IMG/VR virus record: IMGVR_UViG_3300009430_000001
Location: 1-64,000 of that record
From: a virus
DNA length: 64,000 bases
Strand: one strand, 5' to 3'
The number at the start of each line of letters is the position of its first letter. Positions within the stretch are counted from its first letter, which is position 1. Positions 16,314 to 23,018 of this stretch are shown here, piece after piece. The notes under the pieces were generated by a model, which made no database searches, was not told where the DNA came from, and worked only from the letters and a program-made list of their open reading frames with translations. Made by a program: the position numbers and the translations under genes.

Positions 16314-16573
16314 TCCCCCACCTCCCCCGCCTCGGCGGCGATGGCGCGGAGTTCATGCGAGTTGGGAGATGCGGCATCCGCACCCCACCTGACTCCATTG
16401 TCGTTGTAACAGTCCTCCCAGGCGCGGGCGTCCCCCGCCTGCGCCAGCCGCTCCAGGATGGCCGCAGCGGCAGCCTGCCACCGGTCCTTGTATCCCATGT
16501 GCATCGGCTGGTTAAAGGCATTGCGGGCCAGCTCTCCCAGCTCTGCCAGGGTTAGCGGTTTTGGCTTAGCCAT
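16310..16573 (-). CDS. Hypothetical protein, SHELRAIAAEAGE family
   Basis: The 87-residue protein shares its layout with the gene just upstream: an N-terminal TLAEL helix, AAAAAILERLAQAGDARAWED, and a C-terminal SHELRAIAAEAGE. The two are tandem paralogues. The start overlaps the upstream stop by 8 nt. Function unknown. Confidence 0.6.
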   Translation of the reverse strand: MAKPKPLTLAELGELARNAFNQPMHMGYKDRWQAAAAAILERLAQAGDARAWEDCYNDNGVRWGADAASPNSHELRAIAAEAGEVGD

Positions 16574-16871
16574 TGTTCACCTCCTCCGCTTGGGCAGCAA
16601 TGTTACGAAGCTCTTCCGATGATGGGAGCGTGGAGAGCAGCCCTCCCGCTCCCCATGCATGTGCATCTCCAGCATCGGCCAGGTGCTTCAGAAGCGCAGC
16701 CGCTGCCGCCTGCATGCCAGCCCGATGCCCGGCCACGTGCGCGGCGTCCTCGTCCCAATCGTGATGAGGTTCAGGATGCCAGGCGTTGAAGGCCGTGGTG
16801 TAGGCCGCGTCGTACGCGAGACTGGCGATGCTGGTGAGTTCGTCCAGGGTTGGTGGCGTGGAATCGGTCAT
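16566..16871 (-). CDS. Hypothetical protein, SEELRNIAAQAEE family
   Basis: First gene of the minus cassette (101 residues). It contains TLDELTSIASLAYD, AAAALLKHLADAGDAHAWG and a SSEELRNIAAQAEE tail, paralogous to 16310-16573. A sigma-70-like promoter (16913-16942) lies just upstream on the same strand. Function unknown. Confidence 0.6.
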   Translation of the reverse strand: MTDSTPPTLDELTSIASLAYDAAYTTAFNAWHPEPHHDWDEDAAHVAGHRAGMQAAAAALLKHLADAGDAHAWGAGGLLSTLPSSEELRNIAAQAEEVNNG

Positions 16872-16912
16872 GCGCTATTGAGCGTTTGCCAACGTGTGGG
16901 CTTGCATAGCGC

Positions 16913-16942
16913 ACAATAGGTGGGAACAACGCTTTGAGTCAA
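16913..16942 (-). promoter_or_regulatory. Sigma-70-type promoter for the 15.6-16.9 kb cassette
   Basis: On the minus strand TTGACT (16942-16937), an 18-bp spacer and TATTGT (16918-16913) lie 42 nt before the ATG at 16871. It matches host-type consensus, unlike the TACCCTGR elements. Confidence 0.6.
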
Positions 16943-16944
16943 CA

Positions 16945-17322
16945 ATGCGCCTGGGGTACGCCCGCTGCAGCACCGACGAGCAGGCTGAAGCCCTTGTCGC
17001 CCAGGTGACACGGCTGCGGTCCGCCGGCTGCGATCGGGTGATCGAGGAGCTGGTGAGCGGCGGCCGCAACGATCGTGAAGGCCTGCTCGAGGCGATGACG
17101 CTGGTGCGCCGCGGCAGGGTGAAGGCGCTGGTGATCACCCGGGTCGATCGGCTTGGTCGTGATGCCGCCTATGCCGATCAGCTGATCGCTCTGTTGGCGC
17201 GGGATCCTCGATTTTTCAGCGAAGCGACACCAGCGGAGCAGCGGGCGTTGTTTCGCGGCGTGCTGGCTTCGGTGCAGGTGCTGCCGGGAGGGCGATGCCG
17301 TGCTGTGCGGCGTAGCTCCTGA
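16945..17322 (+). pseudogene. Serine recombinase with internal deletion
   Basis: Residues 1-86 match the N-terminal catalytic domain of the resolvase/invertase family: GYARCSTDEQ with nucleophile Ser9 and Arg7, and ITRVDRLGRD with Asp68, Arg69 and Arg72. From about residue 88 the sequence jumps to FFSEATPAEQRALFRGVLASVQVLPGG, which reads like the C-terminal end of a large serine recombinase. The end of the catalytic domain and the DNA-binding parts are missing, so it is probably inactive. The product is 125 residues, against ~180 for small resolvases and 450-550 for integrases. The start is the ATG of MRLGYARCST. Confidence 0.65.
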
Positions 17323-17425
17323 CGCGTTGCTCGACAGCTTGCTGGAAGGTCAGTTCAGCGCGACGGCGTGACGTGGTGTCCACTGCAGCGTGACAACTGC
17401 AAGCAGTGTACCGCACGATGGACAC
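17216..17425 (-). CDS. Possible small basic protein antisense to recombinase remnant
   Basis: A 69-codon frame overlaps the 3' end of the recombinase remnant on the other strand. It has a helical AELTFQQAVEQRVRSYAAQHG segment and a Pro/Ala tail. It lies just beyond the terminator that ends the AbrB gene. The overlap makes it uncertain which strand is really coding here. Confidence 0.3.
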   Translation of the reverse strand: MSIVRYTACSCHAAVDTTSRRRAELTFQQAVEQRVRSYAAQHGIALPAAPAPKPARRETTPAAPLVSLR

Positions 17426-17426
17426 G

Positions 17427-17460
17427 AAAAAACCCTGACCGTTCGCAGCGGCCAGGGTTT
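17427..17460 (-). terminator. Rho-independent terminator after the AbrB gene
   Basis: On the minus strand AAACCCTGGCC, an 8-11 nt loop and GGTCAGGGTT are followed by TTTTT. It lies 41 nt downstream of the AbrB stop. Confidence 0.75.
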
Positions 17461-17500
17461 GGGACCATTAAGCAAGCCGGGTCGATGACCCGCCTGCAGT

Positions 17501-17902
17501 TTACACCAGGGCGGGCTGGGGTGCTTGCTGGAGGACAGGCGGCTGCTCGGCGGCCTTGTTCTGGGGCACCAGGCAGATCATGTCGTTGTCGAACTCGACC
17601 TTGTAGGTGTCGCCGGTGACAGCACCGATCTTGCTGAGGTAGGCCTTGCCGACGCTGATCGTGTTGGTCTTGCTGACGGTGAGCACGCCAGTGGCGACAC
17701 GACGGGGGCGGGTCGGAGCGAAGCTGTGACCGTTGGCTTCCAGCATGGCTTCAAGGAAGGCGGGCACATCGACGCGTTCCTTGCCTTCCTTGGTGAGGGC
17801 GAGATAGCCGCAGGCACGGGCTTGCTCGGACTTGCTCTTGCCGTCGAGCTCGGCGGCCTTGTTGAGCAGAGCGGGGCCGGTGAGGCGGGGAGTGTCGGGC
17901 AT
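17501..17902 (-). CDS. abrB: Cyanobacterial AbrB-family transcription regulator
   Basis: The 133-residue protein has the two-part layout of cyanobacterial AbrB proteins. The N-terminus is LTGPALLNKAAELDGKSKSEQARACGYLALTKEGKERVDVPAFLEAMLEANG. After a basic linker comes a swapped-hairpin-like SVGKAYLSKIGAVTGDTYKVEFDNDMICLV. In cyanobacteria these proteins regulate nitrogen/carbon genes and redox responses by binding DNA as dimers or oligomers. In a phage it could reprogramme host metabolism or phage transcription. The ATG at 17902 is preferred over an upstream GTG at 17911. A terminator follows the stop. Confidence 0.88.
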   Translation of the reverse strand: MPDTPRLTGPALLNKAAELDGKSKSEQARACGYLALTKEGKERVDVPAFLEAMLEANGHSFAPTRPRRVATGVLTVSKTNTISVGKAYLSKIGAVTGDTYKVEFDNDMICLVPQNKAAEQPPVLQQAPQPALV

Positions 17903-17992
17903 GGAGGACACGAGTGTTCGAATGCAAGTGTAAGCGGTATCGCGTGCAGCTGGCGAGAGGAGCCATGCAGCGCGCGTGCTGTCTGTTGCGGT

Positions 17993-18190
17993 TTACGCGG
18001 CAAACTGCCAGGCGCGCAATGCGGTGCGCTGCGTGGACCGGCGAGCGCGGCGAGGGAGCTCCACTGGCAGGGAGCGATCACGGCTGCCGATCATCTGGCG
18101 AGTGAGGCGGTGCACCTCATCGGCGAGGTCGTGGATGCCGCGCTGACGCAGGAGGCCTTCGATGGTGAACAGCGCGGCGGTGGGTGTCAC
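17993..18190 (-). CDS. Small hypothetical protein coupled to the sigma factor
   Basis: The GTG at 18190 overlaps the sigma-factor stop (GTGA), so the two are translationally coupled. The 65-residue product is helical and basic (FTIEGLLRQRGIHDLADEVHRLTRQ). It could be a sigma partner or modulator, but no known anti-sigma motif was recognised. An upstream ATG at 18232 is an alternative start. Confidence 0.55.
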   Translation of the reverse strand: MTPTAALFTIEGLLRQRGIHDLADEVHRLTRQMIGSRDRSLPVELPRRARRSTQRTALRAWQFAA

Positions 18191-19131
18191 GCCGGCACCG
18201 GAGCAAGCCGCGGCGGGAGGGATGGGCTCCATCCCGGCAGCGGCAGGGGCGTGCTGTCGATCATCGCTGGTGGACACCAGTCGCTCAGCAGGGGATCGAG
18301 GCGCAGCTGCTGGATCGCATGCCGTTCGAGCTGGGCAATGTGGTCCTTCGTGCAGTTCAGCTGCTGGGCGATCTGGGAGGGGTTGAGCGGCGGGTCGTTC
18401 AGGTAGAGCGAGCGCAGGATGAAGCGTTGCTGCGGTGTCAGCGCTGCGCGTCCATGGATCGCCTGGTCGAGACATCGCCTGAGATCGTGTTCTTCCAGAG
18501 TATGAGCGCCATCATCGCCAATGACGTTGTGGCTGAGGACGCCGCGCTCGTCTTCGTCGGCCTGCGGGTCGATCGCGATGATCCTGTTCATGTGGAGTGC
18601 CTGCTCCACCTCGAGGATCTGCTCCTCGCTGAGCTCGGTGGCGGCCGCCAGTTCGGCGAGCGTGGCCGGCCGGCCGAGCTCCTGGCTGAGGTCGCGGCGG
18701 GCCCGGGTGAGCTTGCGGATCGCCGTGTGCATGGCCGCCGTCAGCCGGATCGTCGTCGACTGCTGGTGGCAGATCTGTTGGCAGGCAGCCATCGCGTACC
18801 ACGTGGCGTAGCTGCTGAAGCGGAAGCCGCGGGTGGGATCGAAGCGCTTGCAGGCGGTGATCAGATTCTCGAGGGCCGCCATCGCCAGGTCTTCCAGTGG
18901 GATGCCGTGGCCGTCGAACTTGGCGGCGTTGTGCAGGGCCAATCGCTGGTTGGCCAGGACGAAGGAATCCAGCGCTCGCCTACCTTCTCGCTGGATGGAG
19001 CGCGGCGCTGCATCGGGCCCGCCGGGCCATTGCTGCCAGGTCTGGATGGTTCTGCCGAGCTCGATTTCCTGTTCTGGGGTCAGCAGGCGGTATCGCCCGG
19101 CCGTCCGCTTGAGCGCCTCGAAACCGTCCAA
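18187..19131 (-). CDS. RNA polymerase sigma-70 family factor
   Basis: The protein is ~314 residues from a provisional TTG at 19131. Region 1.2-like YRLLTPEQEIELGRTI comes first. Region 2 (residues ~53-125) reads LVLANQRLALHNAAKF-type, then DLAMAALENLITACKRFDPTRGFRFSSYATW; the usual region 2.2 G-L-I/M is A-L-E-N-L here. Region 3 (~130-180) has ELGRPATLAELAAATELSEEQI. Region 4 (~218-282) has LTPQQRFILR, then an HTH, NPSQIAQQLNCTKDHIAQLE. It is a group 2/3-type factor that should redirect host RNA polymerase. The frame stays open to 19485 but overlaps the nblA-like gene there, so the start is uncertain. Confidence 0.88.
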   Translation of the reverse strand: MDGFEALKRTAGRYRLLTPEQEIELGRTIQTWQQWPGGPDAAPRSIQREGRRALDSFVLANQRLALHNAAKFDGHGIPLEDLAMAALENLITACKRFDPTRGFRFSSYATWYAMAACQQICHQQSTTIRLTAAMHTAIRKLTRARRDLSQELGRPATLAELAAATELSEEQILEVEQALHMNRIIAIDPQADEDERGVLSHNVIGDDGAHTLEEHDLRRCLDQAIHGRAALTPQQRFILRSLYLNDPPLNPSQIAQQLNCTKDHIAQLERHAIQQLRLDPLLSDWCPPAMIDSTPLPLPGWSPSLPPRLAPVPA

Positions 19132-19224
19132 GGGAGGAGGGATTGCCGTCCTGATTCTCGCATGGCGAGCAGCCAGCTGCAGAACTGCTGTACTCTGCTG
19201 GGAAGCAGCAAGGAGGGCTGCACC

Positions 19225-19443
19225 ATGATCCTTTCCCCTGAAGCTGAATTCCGTCTTCGCCAGATTGCGCTGGAAGCTGAAGAGCTCGACGCCCCGCAGC
19301 TTCGTAAGGTGCTCGTGCGCACCTGGCAGCTGTGGCTCACGGAACGCCAGACGCTCCGTGAGGCCTTGGCCGCCGAGGGCATCGCGATGAACGTCGAGGT
19401 CAACGGCGCTCATCCGAAGCAGCTGGCCGCCAGCCTGGGCTGA
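19225..19443 (+). CDS. nblA: NblA-like phycobilisome degradation protein
   Basis: The 72-residue protein aligns with the NblA/Ycf18 family over its first ~52 residues: LSPEAEFRLRQIALEAEELD corresponds to the family LTLEQEF-LR block, and LVRTWQLWLTERQTLREALA to the LV-LY-Q-M-RE-LY-LL block. NblA dimers bind phycobiliproteins and deliver them for Clp proteolysis. Phage copies are known from Microcystis phages. A strong AAGGAGG ribosome-binding site lies 8 nt before the ATG. The extra ~18 C-terminal residues are unusual (typical length ~55-65). It is divergent from the sigma-factor gene. Confidence 0.7.
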   Translation: MILSPEAEFRLRQIALEAEELDAPQLRKVLVRTWQLWLTERQTLREALAAEGIAMNVEVNGAHPKQLAASLG

Positions 19444-19452
19444 GGGGATTCC

Positions 19453-19460
19453 TACCCTGA
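19453..19460 (+). promoter_or_regulatory. TACCCTGR start-proximal element
   Basis: TACCCTGA lies 26 nt before the ATG at 19479, within 10 nt of the nblA-like stop. Confidence 0.6.
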
Positions 19461-19478
19461 GCCCGAGGCTGGGGTGGC

Positions 19479-20162
19479 ATGGCATTCATCACGGGAAACA
19501 GCGGCACCTCGACGGGCGCGCACCTTGATTTCCGTGTCTTCGATCCGGCGAAGGGGTCGTACATCGACCCCAACCCTTTCGCCGGCCGCCTTCTTGTCGG
19601 TGGCAAACGCCTGAGCGATCAGTTTCAGGTCACTTCTCCGTATGGCGATCGCGTGCATCCGGTGCATGGCGATCGACGGATGCATCACGGCATCGACTAC
19701 GGAACACCAGAAGGGACGAGAGTCGATTTCGAGGGTGGCACGTTCAAGGGCTGGTCGTTCGACAAAGGCGGCGGCGGCCACATGGGCGTCTTTGGGTTCA
19801 CTGATGCCAACGGCCGGCAGCTTGAGGCTGTCATGTTGCACGGCAGTGACCCAGGCAAGGGCGCGCCATCGGCACCACCTGCTGGCGGAGGTGGATCCTC
19901 GGGCTCCAGCGGCGGCGGGGATGCTGAGCCGATCCCCATGCCGGAGCCGATCAAGCCGCAACCGATCAAGCCGCCGGAGCCGATCCAGCCATCGCAGCCG
20001 CTCACTGCGGGCGGGAGTGCGACGCCGCAGATGGGTGAAGGCCAGAAGCTGTGGGAGTCCCTGCAGAAGGACAGCCATCGCAAGGCCGGTGATCAGCGCA
20101 TGCAGCTGCTGGTGCAGTTGATGGCTGGCGGGTTGAAGGATTTGTTCGGAGGCTTTGGCTGA
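19479..20162 (+). CDS. M23-like peptidase domain protein with permuted motifs
   Basis: Residues 1-20 read GNSGTSTGAHLDFRV, the motif that normally ends an M23 (lysostaphin-type) domain, but with HLD instead of HLH. Residues ~50-80 then have SPYGDRVHPVHGDRRMHHGIDYGTP, the motif that normally begins the domain and carries HxxxD zinc ligands. The order is therefore permuted. A Gly/Ser linker, a PEPIKPQPIKPPEP proline segment and a helical C-terminus with a hydrophobic end follow, for 227 residues. It could be a wall-degrading or purely structural tail protein. The next start overlaps its stop. Confidence 0.65.
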   Translation: MAFITGNSGTSTGAHLDFRVFDPAKGSYIDPNPFAGRLLVGGKRLSDQFQVTSPYGDRVHPVHGDRRMHHGIDYGTPEGTRVDFEGGTFKGWSFDKGGGGHMGVFGFTDANGRQLEAVMLHGSDPGKGAPSAPPAGGGGSSGSSGGGDAEPIPMPEPIKPQPIKPPEPIQPSQPLTAGGSATPQMGEGQKLWESLQKDSHRKAGDQRMQLLVQLMAGGLKDLFGGFG

Positions 20163-20356
20163 TGGACAACGCGCACCCGAGCCATCAGGTCCGACGTGAC
20201 AGTAGTGAGCACGGCCGCCTGATTCCCAGGTACGCCGGAGAAGCGTTCCTGCACATGGCGGGATCTCACGATGTGCCACGTTTGCGGCGGCTGGTGAGCG
20301 ATGAGGCCTACAAGAAGCCGCCATCGGCCAGTGTGAAGGCCGAAGTGTCGACCTGA
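20162..20356 (+). CDS. Small basic hypothetical protein
   Basis: The 64-residue product overlaps the M23-like stop (TGATG) and so is coupled to it. It is histidine- and arginine-rich (HQVRRDSSEHGRLIPRY, PRLRRLVSDEAYKK). No family was recognised. It is probably a virion assembly accessory. Confidence 0.55.
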   Translation: MDNAHPSHQVRRDSSEHGRLIPRYAGEAFLHMAGSHDVPRLRRLVSDEAYKKPPSASVKAEVST

Positions 20357-20397
20357 GGCCGCAGCCCGCGTACGATGGGCCGGACACGCCATTGATC

Positions 20398-20979
20398 ATG
20401 GAGTTGACCATCGAAACCGCTGCTTTGGCCCGGGCGGCCGAGGTGGCTGCCGGCGCCGGGCTGACAGTGCTCGCGATCGCTGCGCTGACGCCGCGGCTGA
20501 TGCGGCCACTGGAGCGCCGGGTTGATGAGCTTGAGCGGATGCCTGAGGCACTGAGCCGCGAGATCCAGAAGGCCTTCCTGACGCTTCAGGGCGAATCGCG
20601 AGATCTGCAGCAGCGTATCAGCGCCGTGCTGCAGCGAACTGGTGAGGCCCTCGAGCAGATCGGCCAGCAGCAGGATGGACTCACGCAGGTGCTCACCGGC
20701 GTGCAGGCTGCCCAGGTTGCGCTCAACGCCCAGGACCAGCAGTTCCAGGCGGCGCTGCTGGAGATGAATGAGCGACTGGGGCGCCAGTCGGAGGTGCTGA
20801 GCCGGCTGGTCGAGGTGTCGCAGCGTCCGCCGGCGATGCCGACACCGCCGGATCCGTGGAGCGGCGGCCTGACGAGTGAACTGAATGAGCGACTGGCCGC
20901 TCAGCGCGAGGAGTTCCTGCGCCGCCAGGCTGAGCGCGGCCGCGCCTTCCAGGCTCCGCAGCCGGAGGGAGCCCAGTGA
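20398..20979 (+). CDS. Membrane-anchored coiled-coil protein
   Basis: The 193-residue product has a hydrophobic Ala/Leu segment at residues ~12-31, then a long coiled coil (residues ~38-130, many Q/E/L heptads such as LQQRISAVLQRTGEALEQIG) and a proline-rich plus helical tail. It could be a tape-measure-like, spanin-like or membrane-tethered virion protein. An upstream TTG at 20392 is an alternative start. The next gene overlaps it by GTGA. Confidence 0.6.
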   Translation: MELTIETAALARAAEVAAGAGLTVLAIAALTPRLMRPLERRVDELERMPEALSREIQKAFLTLQGESRDLQQRISAVLQRTGEALEQIGQQQDGLTQVLTGVQAAQVALNAQDQQFQAALLEMNERLGRQSEVLSRLVEVSQRPPAMPTPPDPWSGGLTSELNERLAAQREEFLRRQAERGRAFQAPQPEGAQ

Positions 20980-21587
20980 AGCTGCTCGTGATCGGACTGA
21001 CGAGCGACGCCCCCGGCTGCGGAAAGAGCACCGCGGCCTTCGCGATCCATGCGTGCCGCGATGGCTGGCACACGGTGCCGTTCGCCAAGACGCTCAAGAC
21101 CATGACGCGAGCATTGCTGGCGGACATCGGCATGAGTGAGCCGGAGATCATTCATCACATGAATGCGGGCAAGCAGGACATCATTGATTCACTGGGCACG
21201 AGTGCGCGGCGGGTCATGCAGGTACTGGGCACCGAGGTGGGTCGTCATATCAGTGAAGACTTCTGGGTACGGATCTGGATGAAGCGAATCCTTGATCTTG
21301 AGCTTGTTAATGCCAAAGGAGTCATCGTTGATGACGTTCGATTTCCCAATGAGGCAAAAGCCATCAAGCAAGTTGGCGGCGAGTTGTGGCGCATTCAGCG
21401 CGACAGTCATATCAAGCTGGATGTGACACATGCCAGTGAAGGCAGCTTGCGGCATTTTGCCGTGGATCGCATTATCGAGAACAGCAGTTCGGTGCGCGAT
21501 TTTGCAGCGGCTGTGAAGACGGCCCTGCATGCTGCTGAACGGCGTCACCTCGAGGCGTTGGATCTTGCTGATGTTGGAGGACGCTGA
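20976..21587 (+). CDS. Deoxynucleoside monophosphate kinase
   Basis: The 203-residue protein has an N-terminal P-loop GLTSDAPGCGKST (Lys17), as in P-loop nucleotide kinases, and a central VDDVRFPNEAKAI motif (residues ~118-130) typical of phage dNMP kinases such as T4 gp1. The enzyme would phosphorylate dNMPs to dNDPs for phage DNA synthesis. The start is GTG in a GTGA overlap. MazG is the next gene, giving a small nucleotide-metabolism pair. Confidence 0.83.
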   Translation: MKLLVIGLTSDAPGCGKSTAAFAIHACRDGWHTVPFAKTLKTMTRALLADIGMSEPEIIHHMNAGKQDIIDSLGTSARRVMQVLGTEVGRHISEDFWVRIWMKRILDLELVNAKGVIVDDVRFPNEAKAIKQVGGELWRIQRDSHIKLDVTHASEGSLRHFAVDRIIENSSSVRDFAAAVKTALHAAERRHLEALDLADVGGR

Positions 21588-21588
21588 A

Positions 21589-21963
21589 ATGGGTACCGTA
21601 CGCACACTGCCATTGGCTGTCACCATGGAAGGACTTGATTTCACCACGTATCAGATGAAAGCTCGGGAGACTGGGATTTGCCCTGCGATTGGCGGCTCGG
21701 AAATTTATCCGTGTCTAGGTCTCGCATCAGAGGTTGGCGAGTTGATGGGGAAAGTCAAAAAGATATATAGAGATCATAAAGGCCAGTACACAACAGAAGA
21801 TCTTGATGCTATTGCCTCTGAGGTGGGGGACTGCATGTGGTACTTGGCGACGATTGCCACGGAGTTGGGAATTTCACTCGAAGGCTGTGCGCGAGGCAAT
21901 CTGGAAAAACTCGCCTCACGCAAGGCTCGTGGAGTGCTCGGTGGTAGCGGGGATAATCGATGA
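21589..21963 (+). CDS. mazG: MazG-like nucleotide pyrophosphohydrolase
   Basis: The 124-residue protein carries the MazG signature: ExxE at Glu48/Glu51 (LASEVGELMGKVKK) and ExxD at Glu78/Asp81 (IASEVGDCMWYLA), which together bind Mg and the nucleotide triphosphate. Cyanophage MazG proteins hydrolyse (d)NTPs and may influence host nucleotide or alarmone pools. The DNA here is A/T-richer than its flanks, suggesting independent acquisition. The ATG at 21589 just follows the kinase stop. Confidence 0.9.
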   Translation: MGTVRTLPLAVTMEGLDFTTYQMKARETGICPAIGGSEIYPCLGLASEVGELMGKVKKIYRDHKGQYTTEDLDAIASEVGDCMWYLATIATELGISLEGCARGNLEKLASRKARGVLGGSGDNR

Positions 21964-22072
21964 CAGTAGATTTCGTTATTCGTGTTGTCCCTGGTGGTGG
22001 TAACATCGGTCGTTTTTGTTGGCGTAATTCCATGCCGTTTCCTTGCCGTCCCTGGACTTGGTGCTTTGGCCG

Positions 22073-22384
22073 ATGCTGGTGGGCGAGGGCTTGAGACCCG
22101 AAGGCTCGCGGATGCACGAGGATGGCCCACTGGTTCTCGAGCCGCGGGCCCTCTACGATTCGGCACTGGCTGGCTGGGCCCGGCGACCCGGCGATGCCAC
22201 GGCGATCCTGATCTATGACGGGCCGCTGCTGGTTGAAGCGTTGGTCGCCGATGGAATGAGCGAAGAGGAGGCGATTGAATGGATCGGCTACAACATCGAA
22301 GGTGCGTGGCTCGGGCCTGGCATGCCGATGGTGCTTAACCGCATTGCACAGGATAAACTGGATGAGGTGCTGGAGAGTCTCTAG
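22073..22384 (+). CDS. Hypothetical phage protein (ILIYDGPLLVEAL family)
   Basis: The product is ~103 residues from the ATG at 22073; other starts (22043, 22112) are possible. The conserved-looking core is ILIYDGPLLVEALVADGMSEEEAIEWIGYNIEGAW. I recognise this as a recurrent uncharacterised phage small-protein pattern but cannot name a function. About 80 bp upstream of this frame show no gene. Confidence 0.6.
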   Translation: MLVGEGLRPEGSRMHEDGPLVLEPRALYDSALAGWARRPGDATAILIYDGPLLVEALVADGMSEEEAIEWIGYNIEGAWLGPGMPMVLNRIAQDKLDEVLESL

Positions 22385-22416
22385 CTGGTAGACTGTTCGT
22401 CCATCCGACGAGATCA

Positions 22417-22800
22417 ATGCGTCAAACGCGAGTCGCAACACCAGCAGAAGTCAAGCGAGCGCTGGAGCTGGCAGCCGAAGGCATGAGCTCGTTTGACATT
22501 GCCAAAGAGCTTGGCAGGAACGATCGCACGGTCCGCGACTGGCTTCGGCGTGGTCATCCGCGTGCTCCATCCATCAAGCCGAAGGAGCGCAGCAACATTC
22601 ATGACTACGGAACGCGGGTGTCAGCGCTGCTCGAGCCGGAGGCCCTGGAGCGATTGGATGTTGTCTGCCAGGAGCAGGGCGGTGTTCCGCGTTCATTCGT
22701 GATCAGGAATGCTGTTGAGCTCTATCTCGATGCCATGGACCGCTTGCGTGGTGGCAGCAGCCGCCCGCTCGATGTCCGTGGCTACCGGCCGGGGTCTTGA
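22417..22800 (+). CDS. DNA-binding protein, HTH fused to ribbon-helix-helix
   Basis: Residues ~8-48 form a resolvase/homeodomain-like HTH (VKRALELAAEGMSSFDIAKELGRNDRTVRDWL). Residues ~65-108 form a CopG/Arc-like ribbon-helix-helix (SALLEPEALERLDVVCQEQG, then SFVIRNAVELYLD). Two DNA-binding folds in one 127-residue chain are unusual. It is likely a transcriptional regulator of nearby small genes. Confidence 0.7.
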   Translation: MRQTRVATPAEVKRALELAAEGMSSFDIAKELGRNDRTVRDWLRRGHPRAPSIKPKERSNIHDYGTRVSALLEPEALERLDVVCQEQGGVPRSFVIRNAVELYLDAMDRLRGGSSRPLDVRGYRPGS

Positions 22801-22803
22801 GTC

Positions 22804-23013
22804 ATGGCGCGAAGCCATCGTCGCCAGAGTCGCTGGGGGCGATCGGGAGATGACTTCAAGATCTTCCATCGCCGGCAGTTGGTTGAGGTCTACATGGGCG
22901 ACTCGTGGGTGCCTGGGTGGGTGGGCAAAGTCGGCAAAGATCGAATCGAGGTCGACCTTAAGCGCGGAGGTACGACCTGGGTCTATGACGCGCGCAATGT
23001 TCTTGTGATCTGA
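22804..23013 (+). CDS. Small basic beta-rich hypothetical protein
   Basis: The 69-residue product has a basic N-terminus (SHRRQSRWGRS) and an SH3-like beta pattern: VEVYMGDSWVPGWVGKVGKD, IEVDLKRGGTTWVYDARNVLVI. It may bind nucleic acid. It follows the HTH/RHH regulator by 3 nt. Confidence 0.6.
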   Translation: MARSHRRQSRWGRSGDDFKIFHRRQLVEVYMGDSWVPGWVGKVGKDRIEVDLKRGGTTWVYDARNVLVI

Positions 23014-23018
23014 AAACC

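Noticed and set aside
18184-19443. A 419-codon plus-strand frame across the sigma-factor region
   Set aside because: It is antisense to clear sigma regions 2-4. Only its last 72 codons (from the ATG at 19225 with AAGGAGG) are a real gene.
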